A DNA stretch of 64,000 bases from Acridotheres tristis (GCA_037013685.1 CM072894.1:2110841-2174840), one strand, 5' to 3'; positions 39,616-53,399 are shown, counted from the first letter of the stretch. Program-made: numbers and translations. The notes: generated from the letters alone by a model not told the origin.

Positions 39616-41036
39616 ATCTTTTAGGAAGCCTCCAGATCTATTTCCAGCTTTCTCCGTGACCTCCATCATGGTATTTATAGTTCTGTGCAAGCACAGGGAC
39701 TTTTCCATCCATGAGAGATGAGTTTTAGCATCACACAAAACCATCCTAAAGTCACAGGAGCCCGGATTAGAAAGAAAAAGGCAGCAAAGTCTTGCAGGAA
39801 GAGGTGATGGATGTCTCTTAGAGACTGACAATTTAAGGAAGAGACTTTAAGAAGAGCTGCTCCTGAGCAAGGTTTTCTTTTACAGCCCCCTCTCCATGGC
39901 ACTCATTAGCTAATGAGGAAGAGTTTGGTGCCTGCAGAAAGGGATGAGCAAGGAATTTCCTTGGAAATTTGGAATTTTTCCTTGGAATTTACAGGATTTT
40001 CCTGTAGGGGTTGGCCCTTGAGAAGAAGACTATGCAGCAAGGACAGCAACTTTTTTTGTAGAGGTAACATAGTAGGGGTTGGGTGGGTGGGGGTAATTTT
40101 TTAGTTCTTTCCTTCGATGGGGAAGTTCACCCAAAACTCTGTTCAGCTCTGTTTTGACTGAGCAAAGTCTGTGGCTCAGCGAGAAAAGTGGGTTTAAGGC
40201 AGTGAATAATGTGATTTTTATTGCTTGGCTTGCCTCATTGAGGCACAACAAGTAATTTCCGTTGTTCAATGTGTTCTTTCTTTGTGTCCCAAATTACCAC
40301 TGGTTACAGAAGGTGGAGGTGGCACCAGCTTGCAGTGGATGGATGATAAAACCAGAGATGTGAAATTATTTTAATACTTGGTTATGATAAGTATTTTTTT
40401 GAAACGTTATTCTCCAGCATTGTTGGGTTTCAATAATGTATTTTCAGCAATGTATTTTCAACAAGCAAATTAATTGTGGATTTATTTCATTTTTAAAATG
40501 AAAAGTTCCTTGCAGTCCTGTGGGGTGAAATCTCTGATGAAACACTTGCTCTATCTACTTCAAGCTGGAAAAATATGCTGAAAAACCTGACTGCTGAGCG
40601 CCCTTAGGAAGCAAAAGAGTTTTCCTGAATTGTTAAGTTAGCACCAAAACCTGGGGAGCCAATTTCTCCATGATTCATGTGCTAAAAGATTAGTTCCTGT
40701 AGCCTTCAATAATCTGGAAGTTTTATGTCTGTCTAGAGTTTATACAGTGTGTGACGACCTCTTAATATTACAGTATTTCATCAGAAGAAATACATCTGTT
40801 CCTAATACTGCTCTCAAAAAGCAATCATTTCTACCCCTGACACAATGAAGTGATTTCCTTAAATATTTTCCCCAGCAGCTATTTTTTGCATATATTGCAT
40901 ACTTTCTCTGTGCATAAAATTTGACATTTTACTTTTTTTTTTTTTCCTTGAGTGGATGTTTCAAAGTCACTTTCTAAGCAGTTGTTTGCTTTTATGTGTT
41001 GGGGTGTTTTTTTTCTCTAGAGTGTAGTGAAAATAA

Positions 41037-41205
41037 AATAGATAGGATAATGGGAAGAAATTCTTCCATGTGAGGGTGGGGACGCCCTGGCACAGGGTGC
41101 CCAGAGAAGCTGTGGCTGCCCCTGGATTCCTGGAAGTGTTGAAAGGGACTGGAACAAAATGGTTTTTTCATGTCCCTTCCAACCCAAACCATTTTGTGAT
41201 TGTAT
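41037..41205 (+). mobile_element. CR1 LINE 3' fragment
   Basis: The CR1 motif GGGAAGAAATTCTTCCATGT and the end CCTTCCAACCCAAACCATTT are both present. Confidence 0.85.
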
Positions 41206-42409
41206 TTATGACATTTGTTCCATAATCTCCCTGTTCCTGTGACACATTCCTGCTGGAAAGCTGAGCAGCCTCTGGGAAGGAGCAGAGCATGGTAGGCAGA
41301 GAGACTGGCATATTTTTGGGGCACAAATGGCCTGGATTTGGGCTTGGCCTTGTGCAGCTTTCCCAGCTGGCACACCCAGAGACCTTGGGATGCCTCACTG
41401 CCCCAGAGCACAGGATATCTGATCCAATTTTCCTGCCCAGCCATGCAGCACCCACAAAAAATATATTGACTAAAAACCTGAGAAACAATTGCAGCCCTTA
41501 AATTCCCTTGTGCATGTGGGGTGGATCATGCTTTTCCCATGGGAATAAGAGGTGAATTTGCAGCTGGATCCCAACAGCTTTTCTGAAAGGGGGACAGGGA
41601 GAGCAAAGCATCATCCCATAGCTGGTGCAGGATGCTGTGAATATCCTCTAGGCCCCTCCAGAACTCTGTCAGAGTCAAAATAAAGAAACTTCTGCCTTCA
41701 TCTACATTTGCTTTCTTGGATTTTCCCTCGTCCATCATCACCCTGCTTCCCAACCAAACTGCTCAGCCTCAAGTTCCCTTGGCTTGGCTGTTCTCTGCTG
41801 TATCCACAGCCACGGGGGCAGCAGCTGTAAGCCCTGCCAGTGGGTTGGAAGTCACCCAGAGCCCCCAGAACAGCTCCTTGCATCCCCAGCAGTGGGATGT
41901 GACTGCAGTCATGGCTGTGGGTTGAGCAGCTGGGAGAACCAGCTCCCAAAATCCTGATGTGGAGCCAGGGAGCTGCAGATTGCCCTCTGGAGGTGAGGCG
42001 TGCTCCTCTCTCGCCTGGATGAATTCCCTCTTAAATTTCCCTGAGCTGGGGAAAATGTTAGCCAAAAGCCACTCCCGGTGTGATTTTGAGGCTGAATGCC
42101 ATGATTTTTCCATGTGAAAAAAGCTTGGTCACCTTTTTAAGGGACATAAGTGTCACCTCTTCATCACAGAACACTGAATTCCACCTGGTTCCACCGGCCT
42201 TTAGAAGCAAAGCTATTTCTAGAAACTCAGGATGAGCTGCATAGGACAGAACCTGGATTTATTCATGGCTCCAGGTGGAGACATTAAGATTTGTCTCAGC
42301 TCTTCTGAAGCATAAACCTTCCTGCCAAGTGCTACTGGGAAGGTGAGCTTTGTGGGGTTGAGGGTTGCCCCTGTAAACATTTATTCTTTCAAAGGCAGAC
42401 CTGTACATT

Positions 42410-42440
42410 AAAAAAAAAAAAAAGAAGAAGAAGAAGAAGC
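42410..42440. repeat. Poly(A) and AAG microsatellite
   Basis: About 14 A followed by five to six AAG units. Confidence 0.85.
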
Positions 42441-44660
42441 CTGAAACGGTGGAAAAAATTTTCCCTGCTTTTGCAAGCCGCTGGAGCTCTGATTTTTGAA
42501 AACCACTGTTCAGCAAAGCAATAGAGTTATAGTGCTTCCATATCCTACCCAGGCAAGTTCCCTGGGCGCTAGAATTTAATATGAATCACATATTCATTTC
42601 TGTCCTCTAAGCATGCTGTTGGCTTAAAATCTAGTTGTTTTCTCCATCCAAAGACTGAGACCAAAATAGAGCCGTTAATAAGAGGAAAGGGAGTATTTGC
42701 TAAAAAGAAGAAAAAAAAAAAAAAGCGGAAACTCCCTCAAAGATCAATGACTCTTTATGTATAGTAACCGGAGCCTCCCCACCCAAACAAATCGGCTCCT
42801 TAATGTGGAACACAGATCACTTAAAAAGGTGGAAAAAGTGATGGGCATGTGGAGGGGGTAAGGCTGGCTGTGATTCACGGCGGGGAGCGAGCACGCAATG
42901 CCACCCGGCGCCGTGCACGCCCAGCACAGGGCAGGCTCACCCCTTCGCTGGAAATCCAATGGGGAACACAATCCAAGGCTGGCAAGGCTGTGCAGTTACC
43001 ATAGTTTGTACTGATGGAAGGAATAAGATGTTCCCTTCCCTCCTGTTCCTGGACAGGCACGTAGCAAAAGTAGAAGAGGAACATTATTTTTTAGATTTTT
43101 TTCCCCCTCCTTCACATCTGGGAATAAAGCAGGGGCTGGTTTAGCTCACCCTGAAATCAGGGAAAGTTGCTGAGTTTTGAATGGAAAATCGTAGAGATGT
43201 TTGAAAAACCAGAAAGGGGACTGGGGAGGGTGCTGGAAACTGGAAAGGGAATGAATGAACGATGGTGTGGTGGCAGCCCTGCACTCCTGCTTTAAACACA
43301 GTCACAGCCCTGGGTATGGCCAACCTCTCTGCAAGGGCAGAGTAAGTTTGGGGATGAAAAGCCTGTTTCCCTGAGCTCTGACCGAAGGGATGGTGCCAGG
43401 GATATGTGGAGTTGAGTCTCTCCTCTGCATTCTTACATGACCTGGGAGGAATTCTCCAGCTCCCTGCAACAGCCTTAGTCTGGAGCCATCTCTCTACAAA
43501 CCTCCTAAACTGGGTATTTGTGCCCCTGAAGCATCACTATATAAGCACCATAATTATCCAACCACAAATACTGATTCTTTTTTCCTTAAACCAGCAAGAA
43601 AAGGGGCAAAGCCAGAATTTTGAAAAACGCAGGATTCCTCCCCCAAGAGCTCACATAAAATCATCACAGCAACCAGAAACGAGCTGAGAGTTTCCCATTG
43701 CACAAACTGGAACCAGGGGGGCTTTGGCTACCCCCATTCCGGGCAGTTTTGGCTCTTTTGCTTGGTCAGGAAACCAGTTTGGCCACAACCATTTCTCGCC
43801 CCAGCTCTGCTTGGGAAGGGAGGGCTTTGCTGAGCCCTGCGGGATGGTGGCAGGGTGTCTCCAGATTAGTCATAGCCGCCCCCTCAGCAAATCCCAGGAG
43901 GCTGAGGGCAACTGGGGCTGTGCGGGGAAAGGGCTGGGGAGGGCAGGAGGGAGAGCAGATGGGAGCTATGCAGAGGGATGGTGGCTCCATGCCCTTTCCC
44001 TTAGGGGAAAAGCTGCTGCTTGGCTGATTTCCCTCTCTGAGGATGACCACAAGAGGATGAGGATTATCCTTGGAGCCACATGCTGGCCCACCCCGGAGCA
44101 GTGGGGACACGCCTGGCAGCAGGAGTGGCACGGCTGAGCACCTCTGCTGGGTTCATCCTACCTCACCTTGGGGCAGGAGGGGTGAGAGCAGATATCCAAC
44201 ATCCCCCCAGCCCTGGGAACAGGAAAGCACATTCCTTGCAAGGTCCCATTGATGTCCCCATCTCCTTGTGAGGATACATCTTCCCAAACCACCACATGCC
44301 CTCCTTGGGGCACTGCTTCCCGTGTCATCCTGCTCCCATCCCATCACACAGCGATTCCCAGGCATCAAATCCAAAAACCACGCTGAGGAAATACACAGAT
44401 CAGTACTTTCGAATGGATTTAAATCCCTTATAGTGGTGGGGACAGGAGTGTTCCCAAACACCTGCGGTGCATCAGCTCCGGGAGGAGCTCACGGGCTGAG
44501 CGAGCCGGCAGCATCCCTCCGCTTTTCTGAGACTGATGCAAACCTGGGGATGAGTTTTGTCTAAAATTCCCTGAAAAAAAAAACCCACCAAAGTGGCGAA
44601 CCATGGCTTAGCAGCTGCTGAGGTTAGGCTGAGGGCTCCCACACGGCAAGCAACACTTAC

Positions 44661-44780
44661 CCCTGAGTGAACCTCCAAAAGAGTTGCTTATTCCAGGATT
44701 TTCCTCTCCGGAGCGCCTCTCACCCTTGCTTCATGGCGTGCGCTGCTGCTCAGCCTTCCCAGTACCCTGTCGCTGTGCCC
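44661..44780 (-). promoter_or_regulatory. COL6A3: Candidate COL6A3 untranslated exon 1 and promoter
   Basis: A consensus minus-strand donor (CAGG-G/GTAAGTG) lies at 44659-44660, directly downstream of a GC- and CpG-rich block on the minus strand. It is the best-looking donor next to a CpG island upstream of exon 2. The exon's upstream limit is a guess. There is no clear TATA box. A short upstream ATG with an early stop occurs in the candidate exon. Confidence 0.4.
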
Positions 44781-45075
44781 AGTGGGGTGCAGGCACTGCT
44801 GGGATGCGCGAATGGTGGGGCACGGGTGGGATGAGGGGGCTGGAGGGACGCTGGTCCCTGCGCGGCGGCTGCCGTGGGTCTGAGCGGGACCGGAGGAGGC
44901 AGCGGGCTCGGGAATGCCGGGGGGCCGGGCGAGCCGGCGTCGCAAATGGGATCCAGATGGTTGGGGCTGGCGTTCCCTGGGCTGAGGTCAGAGCTGCTCA
45001 TCACACACAGTCCCGTCCCCCACCTCCCGCCTCGGGGGACGCCTCCGCACTGTGTGGTTTCTCTTCTTTGCGCTG
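44690..45075. promoter_or_regulatory. CpG-rich block upstream of COL6A3
   Basis: CpG and GC content rise sharply here (for example GGGCCGGGCGAGCCGGCG at about 44921-44938) relative to both sides. It is likely a promoter island for the minus-strand gene. A run of 27 A bounds its high side at 45132-45158. Confidence 0.5.
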
Positions 45076-45125
45076 GCCCTGCGCCTCCAGAGCGCTGCTC
45101 ACTTGCTGGTGAGAAATAGATACTC

Positions 45126-45131
<6 letters not shown>

Positions 45132-45161
<30 letters not shown>

Positions 45162-45170
45162 AAAAAAAAA
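45132..45170. repeat. Poly(A) tract
   Basis: A run of 27 A, then GG and 10 A. It could be a retroposon tail or a simple repeat; no element body is recognised beside it. Confidence 0.8.
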
Positions 45171-45479
45171 GATTAAGCCCCGTGGAATGACAAAACTATG
45201 TCTTTTGGTCTTGTATGTTTGCAGGAGTCGGGATGTGCCAAGGAACATACCAAGTTACACAGGGCTGTGCAGCAGCACCACTCGGAGATGCTCGAGGCTG
45301 AGATCCTTACAACACCAGCATCAGGGGGAAAGAGTCTCTTCTCTGTGCACCTTCCCATTAAAATATAACAGCAGGTTTTTATACCTAACCAGGTGGGGAG
45401 GCAGACGTGGGGGATTTATGTTATACATAACTTATAAACAAAAGTTATGTTATACATAACATAAATAAAAACTTACTAA

Positions 45480-45505
45480 CTTATGCTAAGTTCCCTTAGC
45501 ATAAG
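45480..45505. repeat. Perfect 11-bp hairpin
   Basis: CTTATGCTAAG and its exact complement CTTAGCATAAG are separated by four bases. AT-rich copies of TTATGTTATACATAAC lie just before it (45418-45470). Confidence 0.8.
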
Positions 45506-46223
45506 GATAAATATTTTTAAAGATATACAGGGTGAAAGGAAAAGCTTAAAAGGCAACAAATCCGGTCTGTAAGTTCCTGACTGGTGATTTTTAAAATTTT
45601 TTAAGCATATGTGAAGTGAAAGAATGCTCTAACCTTTCATTAGGCAGAGCCTAATACATTTGGGGTTAATTTTATTCCTGTTCCTTGTGGGACAGCAGAT
45701 CGCTGGCCAAAGTTAAACATTTCAGGCTGCACTGGGTTGTGTTTTGCAATAAACACTGGTATGGAAACTTTAACTCTTATCTCTTGCTATTGCTTGGTTC
45801 CATATAAGGCTGGAGTGGTGTCCCAGGAATCAAATAGTCAAGTTCTTTTCTTTTCAAAGCGGGATTTATGATGTTTGCTCTTGGGTTTGTGCTCTTTGAA
45901 AGACCAGCCACATAAAGAAATAGCTGGAATGCTTCAGAGGAGTGCTGAGCCCTTGGAACTGAGGCAATAACTCCTTTTAGAAATGGTGCTTGGCTCGGAG
46001 CTGGCAGAGACTGAAGACACAGTGGGACCCAGAGTGGAACTCCCCAGCCTCGTGCCCAAAGGCAAAAAAAACCCTCCAAATTCTGTCAAGCTGGAGCTTA
46101 CAGGCAGGGAGTTCCCAAATAATAAATGAGCCTGGCAAAAGGGAACTGCAGCTCCTCGCTGGGTGTCAGTGGGCACTGAACAGGGGATGGTAGAAACAGG
46201 AGCTGTGGAAAGCCATGACAAAG

Positions 46224-46272
46224 ACTTTATTTTATTTTATTTTATTTTTATTTTATTGTTTTTATTTTCACC
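46224..46272. repeat. TTTTA microsatellite
   Basis: Repeated TTTTA/TTTTTA units. Confidence 0.85.
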
Positions 46273-46374
46273 CAGAGTGAGGGACAGCTGCTAAAAGATA
46301 AAATACATACACTGGAGGAGCATTATATGGGCATAAGCATCCAAAGGCCTTTCCAGGTGACTTGAGCTGTCAGG

Positions 46375-46540
46375 CAGAGCTCAGCTGGGATGCCCCATCC
46401 CTAGAAGTGTTCCAGGCCACCTTGGACAGGGCTTCGAGCCCCCAGGTCTAGTGGAAGATGTCCCTGCCCATGGCAGGAGGAGGGAACAAGGTGGTCTTCA
46501 AGGTCCTTTCCAACCCAGGCTATTCTGAGATTCAGTAAAG
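46375..46540 (+). mobile_element. CR1 LINE 3' fragment
   Basis: TAGAAGTGTTCCAGGCCACC, then TCTAGTGGAAGATGTCCCTG and CCTTTCCAACCCAGGC, read as a plus-strand CR1 end. Confidence 0.8.
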
Positions 46541-48514
46541 CAAGAACTTGAGGTTACAGTTGCTATTGTAATGAAGAATTGTACCCACCAGTGCTTCCAG
46601 TTTGCCATTACCAGTGGTAACCAGTATGCAGCTGGGATCTGTGTTGCCTTTTCTCCAGATCTGCCTTGAAAACTGGAGTTTTCTGTGTGGCAGTGAAGGA
46701 CTGCAGGGAAACACTTTTAATCGACTGAAAAAAAAACCAAAAACAACCCAAAAGAACAAACCACAGGAAAGCTCCACTCACGCACCCCCAGAACAGTAGT
46801 GAAAAACAGCCAAGTCAGAGAATTCCAGATAAATAATGTAACAACACTGGTAAAATGTGTGTGACCCGTGTTATGTGCCTATCACAGCTCAACTGAGAAC
46901 ATGTTTAACGTGGGAGTTAGATTGATTTCTTTTTGTGCTGTTAGCATTTCTTCTTCTTTTTTTTTTTTTTAATTTGTCTTAACATGGTTTTAATATTGAA
47001 GTGACTTTTACCAAGTGCTCCAATAATTAAATGAGGCTGCAAGAGCTTTTCAATTCCCATCTGACGCCTCTGTTGCTGTAAGAACCAAGCTGGAAGATTT
47101 TCCTTTCCAAAAAGGGGCTTTATCACTGACACATAGTGGGGGAGCAGCCAGACAGGAAGCTCAGGGCATTTTGGGAGGGGGTTACTTTTTCCCCCCCCCT
47201 TTCACTGACAACTCTTTACAACCCTTCCTTTAGCAGTTCCCTCTCTGTTTGTGTTGATGACTCCCAGCAAAGTGATCCCCATCCATCATGGGAACCTGGG
47301 CTCTGGCTGCTGTGGCATTCTGGGGGTGGGTGACACCCCTGGGGAGAGGGTGACATCTGCAGGGACAGAATATTTTCCACCCCTAGACACCAAACAAACC
47401 CTCTGATAATTAGTAAAAGACTGGATCACATCATGCTGGTAATTTCTAGAGGCAGCTGGGACTAAGTTTAGCAATATTTCCTCCCTGGTGCATTAATAAC
47501 TAGACGTGATTAATGCTATGAGTCAGGAAGATGGTTTTGAGGAATTCTCTTTCTACCCACGAAAAAATTAAAAGCCCTGTGTGCTACATCATTTCCAAGA
47601 TGCAAAGGTGACTTTGACGTTCTCCCACCAACAGAATATGGGTCCCAGCTTTAAAAAACTCCAGTGAAACTGGCAGGGAGTGGTTAGATTTTGAAGTTCT
47701 TTTCTGATGTGCCTCAACTGGGCAATTTCTACCCTGACTTAGGAAACTTCTGTGGATTTCACTCGTGTGATTCAGGCAAAGCACAGGGTGGCTGTGAGTG
47801 CCTGACAGACACATGGTGACACCCAGGAGCATCCCTGCCTTGGCTCCATCCTTGAGCACCATCTGCTGGCTTTTCCTCCAGGGACTCCTCGGGCATCTGC
47901 CCAACCCAAAGTCATCTTTTTCCCCCTCAAATAAAAGCTGCCCCTGCAAGACAGAGATGCTTCTTGCTCTGAAATTAGGGAGTACCACCGAAACCAAGGG
48001 TTGCTCCATTACTTTCCCATCATCAGCTGAGCATCTGCACAGCAGATCAGGGGTGCAGGGTCCCACCCCTCACAGCCCTATTTGAAAGAACAAACTCTTT
48101 TTCCTGCATGGAAATCAAAGCAAAGAGCAGGGACAGAGGGCAGGGCTGCAAATTGCATTTTAATTTCGCTTGCAATAGACACTTTACTTAGTTCCAAAGA
48201 ATTTGCTATTGCTTTTATCCCAATGCCTCCCCAGCACCCTGGTTAGAAAGTGGTCCAGGAAATATTTTCCTGAAGTTTTCTTGGTTCTGCTTTTCTCCCA
48301 CGCTTTCTGTTTGTCTGGCTGCCTTTGTGCAAATATTTCTTGATGCATTTTTGTCTCATCAAATGACTTTGGAACAGTCAAGGAAAGGGGCAAGAGCATC
48401 TCTAGATGGGCAGGTCAGAATGGGAATTAAGAAAAGATAAGAGACACTTGGCTCTGCCCTTCCCATCCTGCAGCACCGGCCAAGAATTTAAAACATCTCT
48501 GCAAAATCTCCCAC

Positions 48515-48675
48515 CTTCCATCCCTCAAAGTGTTCAAGGCTGGGTTAGATGGGCCTTGGAGCAACCAGGTCTAGTGGAAAGTGTCCCTGTCCACAGCAGA
48601 TAGTTGGAACAAGATGAACTTTAAAATCCCTCCCAACCCAAACCATTCTGTGATTTTATGATTCTATGATTTTTT
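48515..48675 (+). mobile_element. CR1 LINE 3' fragment
   Basis: GTTCAAGGCTGGGTTAGATG through CCAACCCAAACCATTCTGTG and terminal ATTTTATGATTCTATGA repeats. Confidence 0.85.
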
Positions 48676-50087
48676 TCCCCTTCTCATAAAAAAATCCCAG
48701 CAACAAAAGCAAGCCCACACCAGGCTGTGTGCATTATCTGAGTATATGTACACACACTTAATCCATGGCCTGCAAAAGAGATCATAATTCAAAAGGTGAA
48801 ACTTGGAGCTCTAACCAACCACATCCTGCAAAAAGCCCTTCTGCCAGAAGGGATTTTCAGCTTCTGTGACTACAGGGAACAAACTATGCTCAAGTATGTA
48901 AATAATGTGGATATTTTCCTCTCTAACACAATGCACAGCCTGTAGGTCAGTAAACTCTAATGAGAACTGTGATGCTTGTCTTCTAGGAAAGATAACTCAG
49001 CTCTTTTTCAGAATAAAAGATAACTCAGGGAGTATGGCATGTTTTGGTCAACACAGACCTTGCCAGCCTTTGCTTTGGGTTACTCCTGTTTTCTTGTTTT
49101 AGAGCCTTCCAGGTGATGCCTCACACAAGGGGATGAAAAAATCTTTCCAAATCTTGGCCTTGATGTCCTGTGGCAACTTGTGCTGCACAAAAGACTGTTC
49201 AAAACTGGACTGGATTTCAACAGTTCAATGAAACTTCCAACTTTTGTGATGGAAAAGCCTGTTGCTAATTACAGGGAGGGAGGTGAGGTGGCTTAAAAAG
49301 AGCTGGAGTCAGAAAAACTGAGGCCAGAAATACTCACTGCCCACATGGACAGCATGATGTAACGGCAGACGAGCTGAAAAGGAATTATAGGGAATTATTT
49401 GTACTCAAAGAGGAATTGTAAGGAATTATTCATACCTATGAATGAGTGTTGTGTTATTTGGGAAGATGCAGAGGGGAAAAATAGACCTGGGGGTTTGCTG
49501 TTGGCAGTTCCTTGGAAACCTGTGGTCATTGTGCCCCAGTGCTGAAAAGAAAAAATTGTGTGTTATGGCAAAAGGGAGAGGAGAGCCTTGGAAATGTAGA
49601 GCTCTGTGTTGGTGTGCCACACATCCCAGGTGCCAGGGGGATGTTCTTGTTAGGGTTCCCTACTAAAGAAATAAGAAAATACATTTTTTATCTTGCCTAC
49701 CTGCTTTTTTACATGATAGAATATCCCATGGCTTTTCTTGCCTGTGAGTAGGGTGAGATGCAAGCTGGGGGCCAGCAATGCTGGAGTCTGAAATGACCTG
49801 TGGGAATTGTGGCCCACACCCCAACCTTGCCAGGGTTTCTGCTTCTCCCCTGGGGCACCAGGTCCTGAGCCAGCCCTGGCTGTGATTTCCTGACAAAGGG
49901 TCTGTCGGTCTGTCCAAAATGCTACTGCTTTTTAATCTTTGGGGCTAAAAGGAACAGCTTAATTCAGCTGTGAAAATTGGGCCACTCTCCTGACTTAAGC
50001 TGTGAATTAAGGGGAGGAAAAATCCCTACATTCTGCTCAAGGTGAGCAGAGGGATTTGAGGAGGGTTGAATCCTCTCTGCATCTCTT

Positions 50088-50420
50088 TCCATAGAATCAC
50101 TAAAGGGTTTGGGTTGGAAGGGATCTTAAAGCTCAATCAGTCCCACTCCCTGCCATAGGCAGGGACACCTTCCACTATCTCAGCTTGCTCCAAGCCCCAT
50201 CCAACCTGGCCTGGAACACTTCCAGAGAGCAGGCAGCCACAGCTGCTCAAGGCAACCTGTGCCAGAGCCTCACAAGGAAGAATTTCTTCTCAATATCCCA
50301 TCTAACCCTGCCCTCTAGCAGTGGAAAGCTGTTTCCCCTCACCCTGTGATACCATGGCTCTCCTATAAGTCCTTCTCCAGCTCTCTTGGTGCCTCTTCAG
50401 ATGCTGGAAGGTGCTCTAAG
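50088..50420 (-). mobile_element. CR1 LINE 3' fragment
   Basis: A longer inverted CR1: ATAGAATCACTAAAGGGTTT, then CCAACCTGGCCTGGAACACT and TGCCAGAGCCTCACAAGGAA. Confidence 0.85.
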
Positions 50421-53399
50421 GTCTCCCTGAATCCCCTGGGTGGGCACAGGGATCCAGGTTGCATCATCATGCTCTCTTCCTTATAAACTTCCCGTCAATT
50501 GATGGGGGAGCTTATACAAACATCATCTCCATGTCGTGGCTGTTTTGTTTGGAGTTAATGTCCAAAAAATCCCAGGAAACAGCACGTATGTGGTCGGTAT
50601 GTATTTATTCCTGAGGGGCTTATCCAAAATTTATACCGAACATATGGAACAACTTGTGCTTGAGATGTTTGCCTTAAGATGTTTGATACATCTGGAGATG
50701 CCGAGCCTCTAACAAGGAGGGGAAACTTTGGAAGCTAAAAAGCCACGGGGTTTTGCCCAAATCCATTTAGAAGTTGGTCTAGGCAATTTTCAGAGCAGTG
50801 GATTTTGCTGCATGAGAGCTCTTTTGGAGAATTTATCTTAAAGCAAACATCAGTTCCTCGGCACCACCAGGTTATTCCCACGCAATCAAATACAAACTAG
50901 TAAGAAAGTGAGAGACCTTAATTTGGTATTGAACTAATTTTCAAACGTGAAAAATAAACTAAATTAATCTGGTACAGCACCACAAGTAACCAGATGTAAG
51001 CTCCTGCTTAAAATTTGGGTGAAAGGGATTTTTTTAAAAGCATTAGAAAATTACTTTCCTGAGGAAAATAATGTTTTGCTAATTTGCTTGGCAAGTGGAT
51101 TTGTTGTTTGTTTGGGTTTTGTTTTTTTTTTTGCTAAGGAAGCCAGTATGGTTTTACAGAGCCAAAGGAGAAGATGAGCTTTTTTGCCCTGTAGTTCAGT
51201 TTTGGAGAGGAAAGAGAGACGCAGGAGATTGTTATTGGGAACCATCTCCAAATTAATGGGAAACACCTCTAATGAATTTTTCCCCATATTTAGGCGTCCC
51301 TTTGGACAACCAGCACCTGCAGCTCTCACAGTGCCAGGATCCTGCTGCAGCTCCTGGGCTGGGGATGTCCCTGGATGTGAAAGATCAACCTGTGCTGGGA
51401 CAGGAAGAGGTGGGGATGGCTTTGCATGGTTACAGTTGCTGTTTATCACCCTTTCCAACCACTCGTGGCAGAAGGAGTGGAAAAATTGCCTTCAGTGCTC
51501 CATATAAAACCTGGAGCCAGCAGCCCTGCCAGCCTTACAAAGTATCCTCTGTCAAATGGCTCATTCATTCATTCTGCAGCGGAGACACGTGAAAATCGCA
51601 TCATTTCCCCAAGGTGGAACAGCAGTGTGCTTGTCCCCAAAAATTCCCAGTGTGGCAGCACGTCACCTGTCACCCACAAGCAAGATGGAACCCGGATGAT
51701 CTTTACGGGACTGAGCATCTATGGGAGTAAAGCTCAGGCAGAGTGAGCCTGCGTGCCAGCAAGGCCTGATGGAGATTTCTGGCTCCCTGAGGAACATAAG
51801 GAACATGGCCAGGAATGCTGTCCCCTTTCCTCTGGGCTGGCACATCACAATTCCTAGGGAGGAGGTGTGTGGAGAGGATCAGTTCTCAGTGGGTGATGGC
51901 CTGTCCCAATCCCTTGCTCCCAAACTGTGACCAGGTACTCTGCACTGTCACCCCCAAGGATGTCCTTTTCATTTGAGCCTGCTGAGCAAAGCTCAGACAC
52001 TGTGGAGTTTTTGGATCCACTTCCACAGGGAGTGTTTCATCCTCTTGTGAGCGAGTCTAGCTGCAGCCTGTCTAGTCCAACCCCCTCCAAATATATGGAA
52101 CCTCCACCATCCTGTCCCTTTGACAAAATGTTGCTGCCCAGCCACGTGCCAGGACAAGGCCCTGTATCCAGGATAACTGATGCTCCAGCTCAAAGCCCAG
52201 ATTTATCTCCACGGGATGCATGGGAACAGAGGAAGTGTGCTCAAGAGCTGCTCTTCTTCTGCTCTTCCAATGCTCTTGGATTGTCTTACTTTAATCTGTG
52301 TGTGTTTTTTCCTGTCTTATCTGATACTCAGAGGTCTCTGATCCTCCAAGCACCAAGAAAAGGGATGGCAAGATGCCAACAAACACCATCCACAAACACC
52401 AGCATTTCTTTCATAATTAATCTGCATTAGGCTCCCTGTCTACCTTCAGAACAATCTAATTCTTTGGAATTTTGGGGTTTTGTCATCTGGCATGGCAGCT
52501 CTGATTCATCAATCCATCAGACTTATTGTCCTTTAATTAGAAGGACCTGCATCCAGCCTGGCCACTGGTGAGGTTATCACTATCCAGAAAATACTTTATG
52601 CAATTTATTGGGTGAATATGATCCTTTTTTGAGTCTTAGGGAAGTTTTATCCACTTTAATGTATCATGGAAAAGGCTGTATCCTGCAAAGGCTGCAGCCC
52701 TGAGGCTCTAGGCAATCCCTCAGCTTTTCCATATTGCCATTCCCTCCCCCATTTGGGTGCACACACCAGAAGGTGAACTCTGACAGGGCACTTAAATGAT
52801 GTGGGAGTGCAGGAACAGGATACCTGGTACAGGAGTGGCTTTTCCTATGGCATCATCCTGGATAAATCCCTCATGGAAGGCAACAAGCTCAGGGATGTTC
52901 AGGGACCAACATTGTGTCCAGCATCTCCAAAGTCCTGCTGACCTCTTGTGATGTTTTGAGGGGGTTGGGGTGCATTACGTGGCTATAGAGATATGAGGCT
53001 CTGCATCAAGGAATGCCTTGAAGGCAATGGTTTCCCCCATCTGTGCTTTGGTGGAGCCTAGGAGCTGATAAACGGCAAAAGGGGATCAAATCTTCCTTGG
53101 GATTTAACAACAGGATGTTGTTTGTTTCAGATTTTTACACAAATGACCTGAAACTCCTCATAGAAAAGCCAATTTGGTATTCAGCTAGGATGAGAAATAC
53201 CAGAGAGAGAAAGACAGGAGGAGATTTGGGTTTTTTCCTCTGTTAGAGGCCAGCCCTGGCTGGGCTCCAGCAGTCATGGGACAGCAGTTGTGATTTCCCT
53301 TCTCTATCAACAGAAGGAACAGAAGGGAGGAGAAAACATTGATTCCAAGCCTTCCACAGAGGAGCTGTGTGGGGCTACAAGTGCTCTGAGGTCGAAGGG

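Larger units (their letters stand above)
36267..44660 (-). other. COL6A3: Probable COL6A3 intron 1
   Basis: If the candidate first exon at 44661 is right, this 8.4 kb is intron 1. It contains CR1 fragments (about 38210, 39448, 41037), an AAT run at 37677-37700 and an A/AAG run at 42410-42440. No coding exon is seen. A small CpG cluster at about 42880-42930 is an alternative promoter site. Confidence 0.4.
45171..53399. other. Intergenic stretch, no gene recognised
   Basis: Besides CR1 fragments, the TTTTA repeat and the hairpin, I see no open frame with family resemblance and no RNA gene. Confidence 0.5.

Noticed and set aside
42880..42930. Small CpG cluster as the COL6A3 promoter
   Set aside because: Too short and without a clear minus-strand donor; the 44.66-45.07 kb block is the better candidate.
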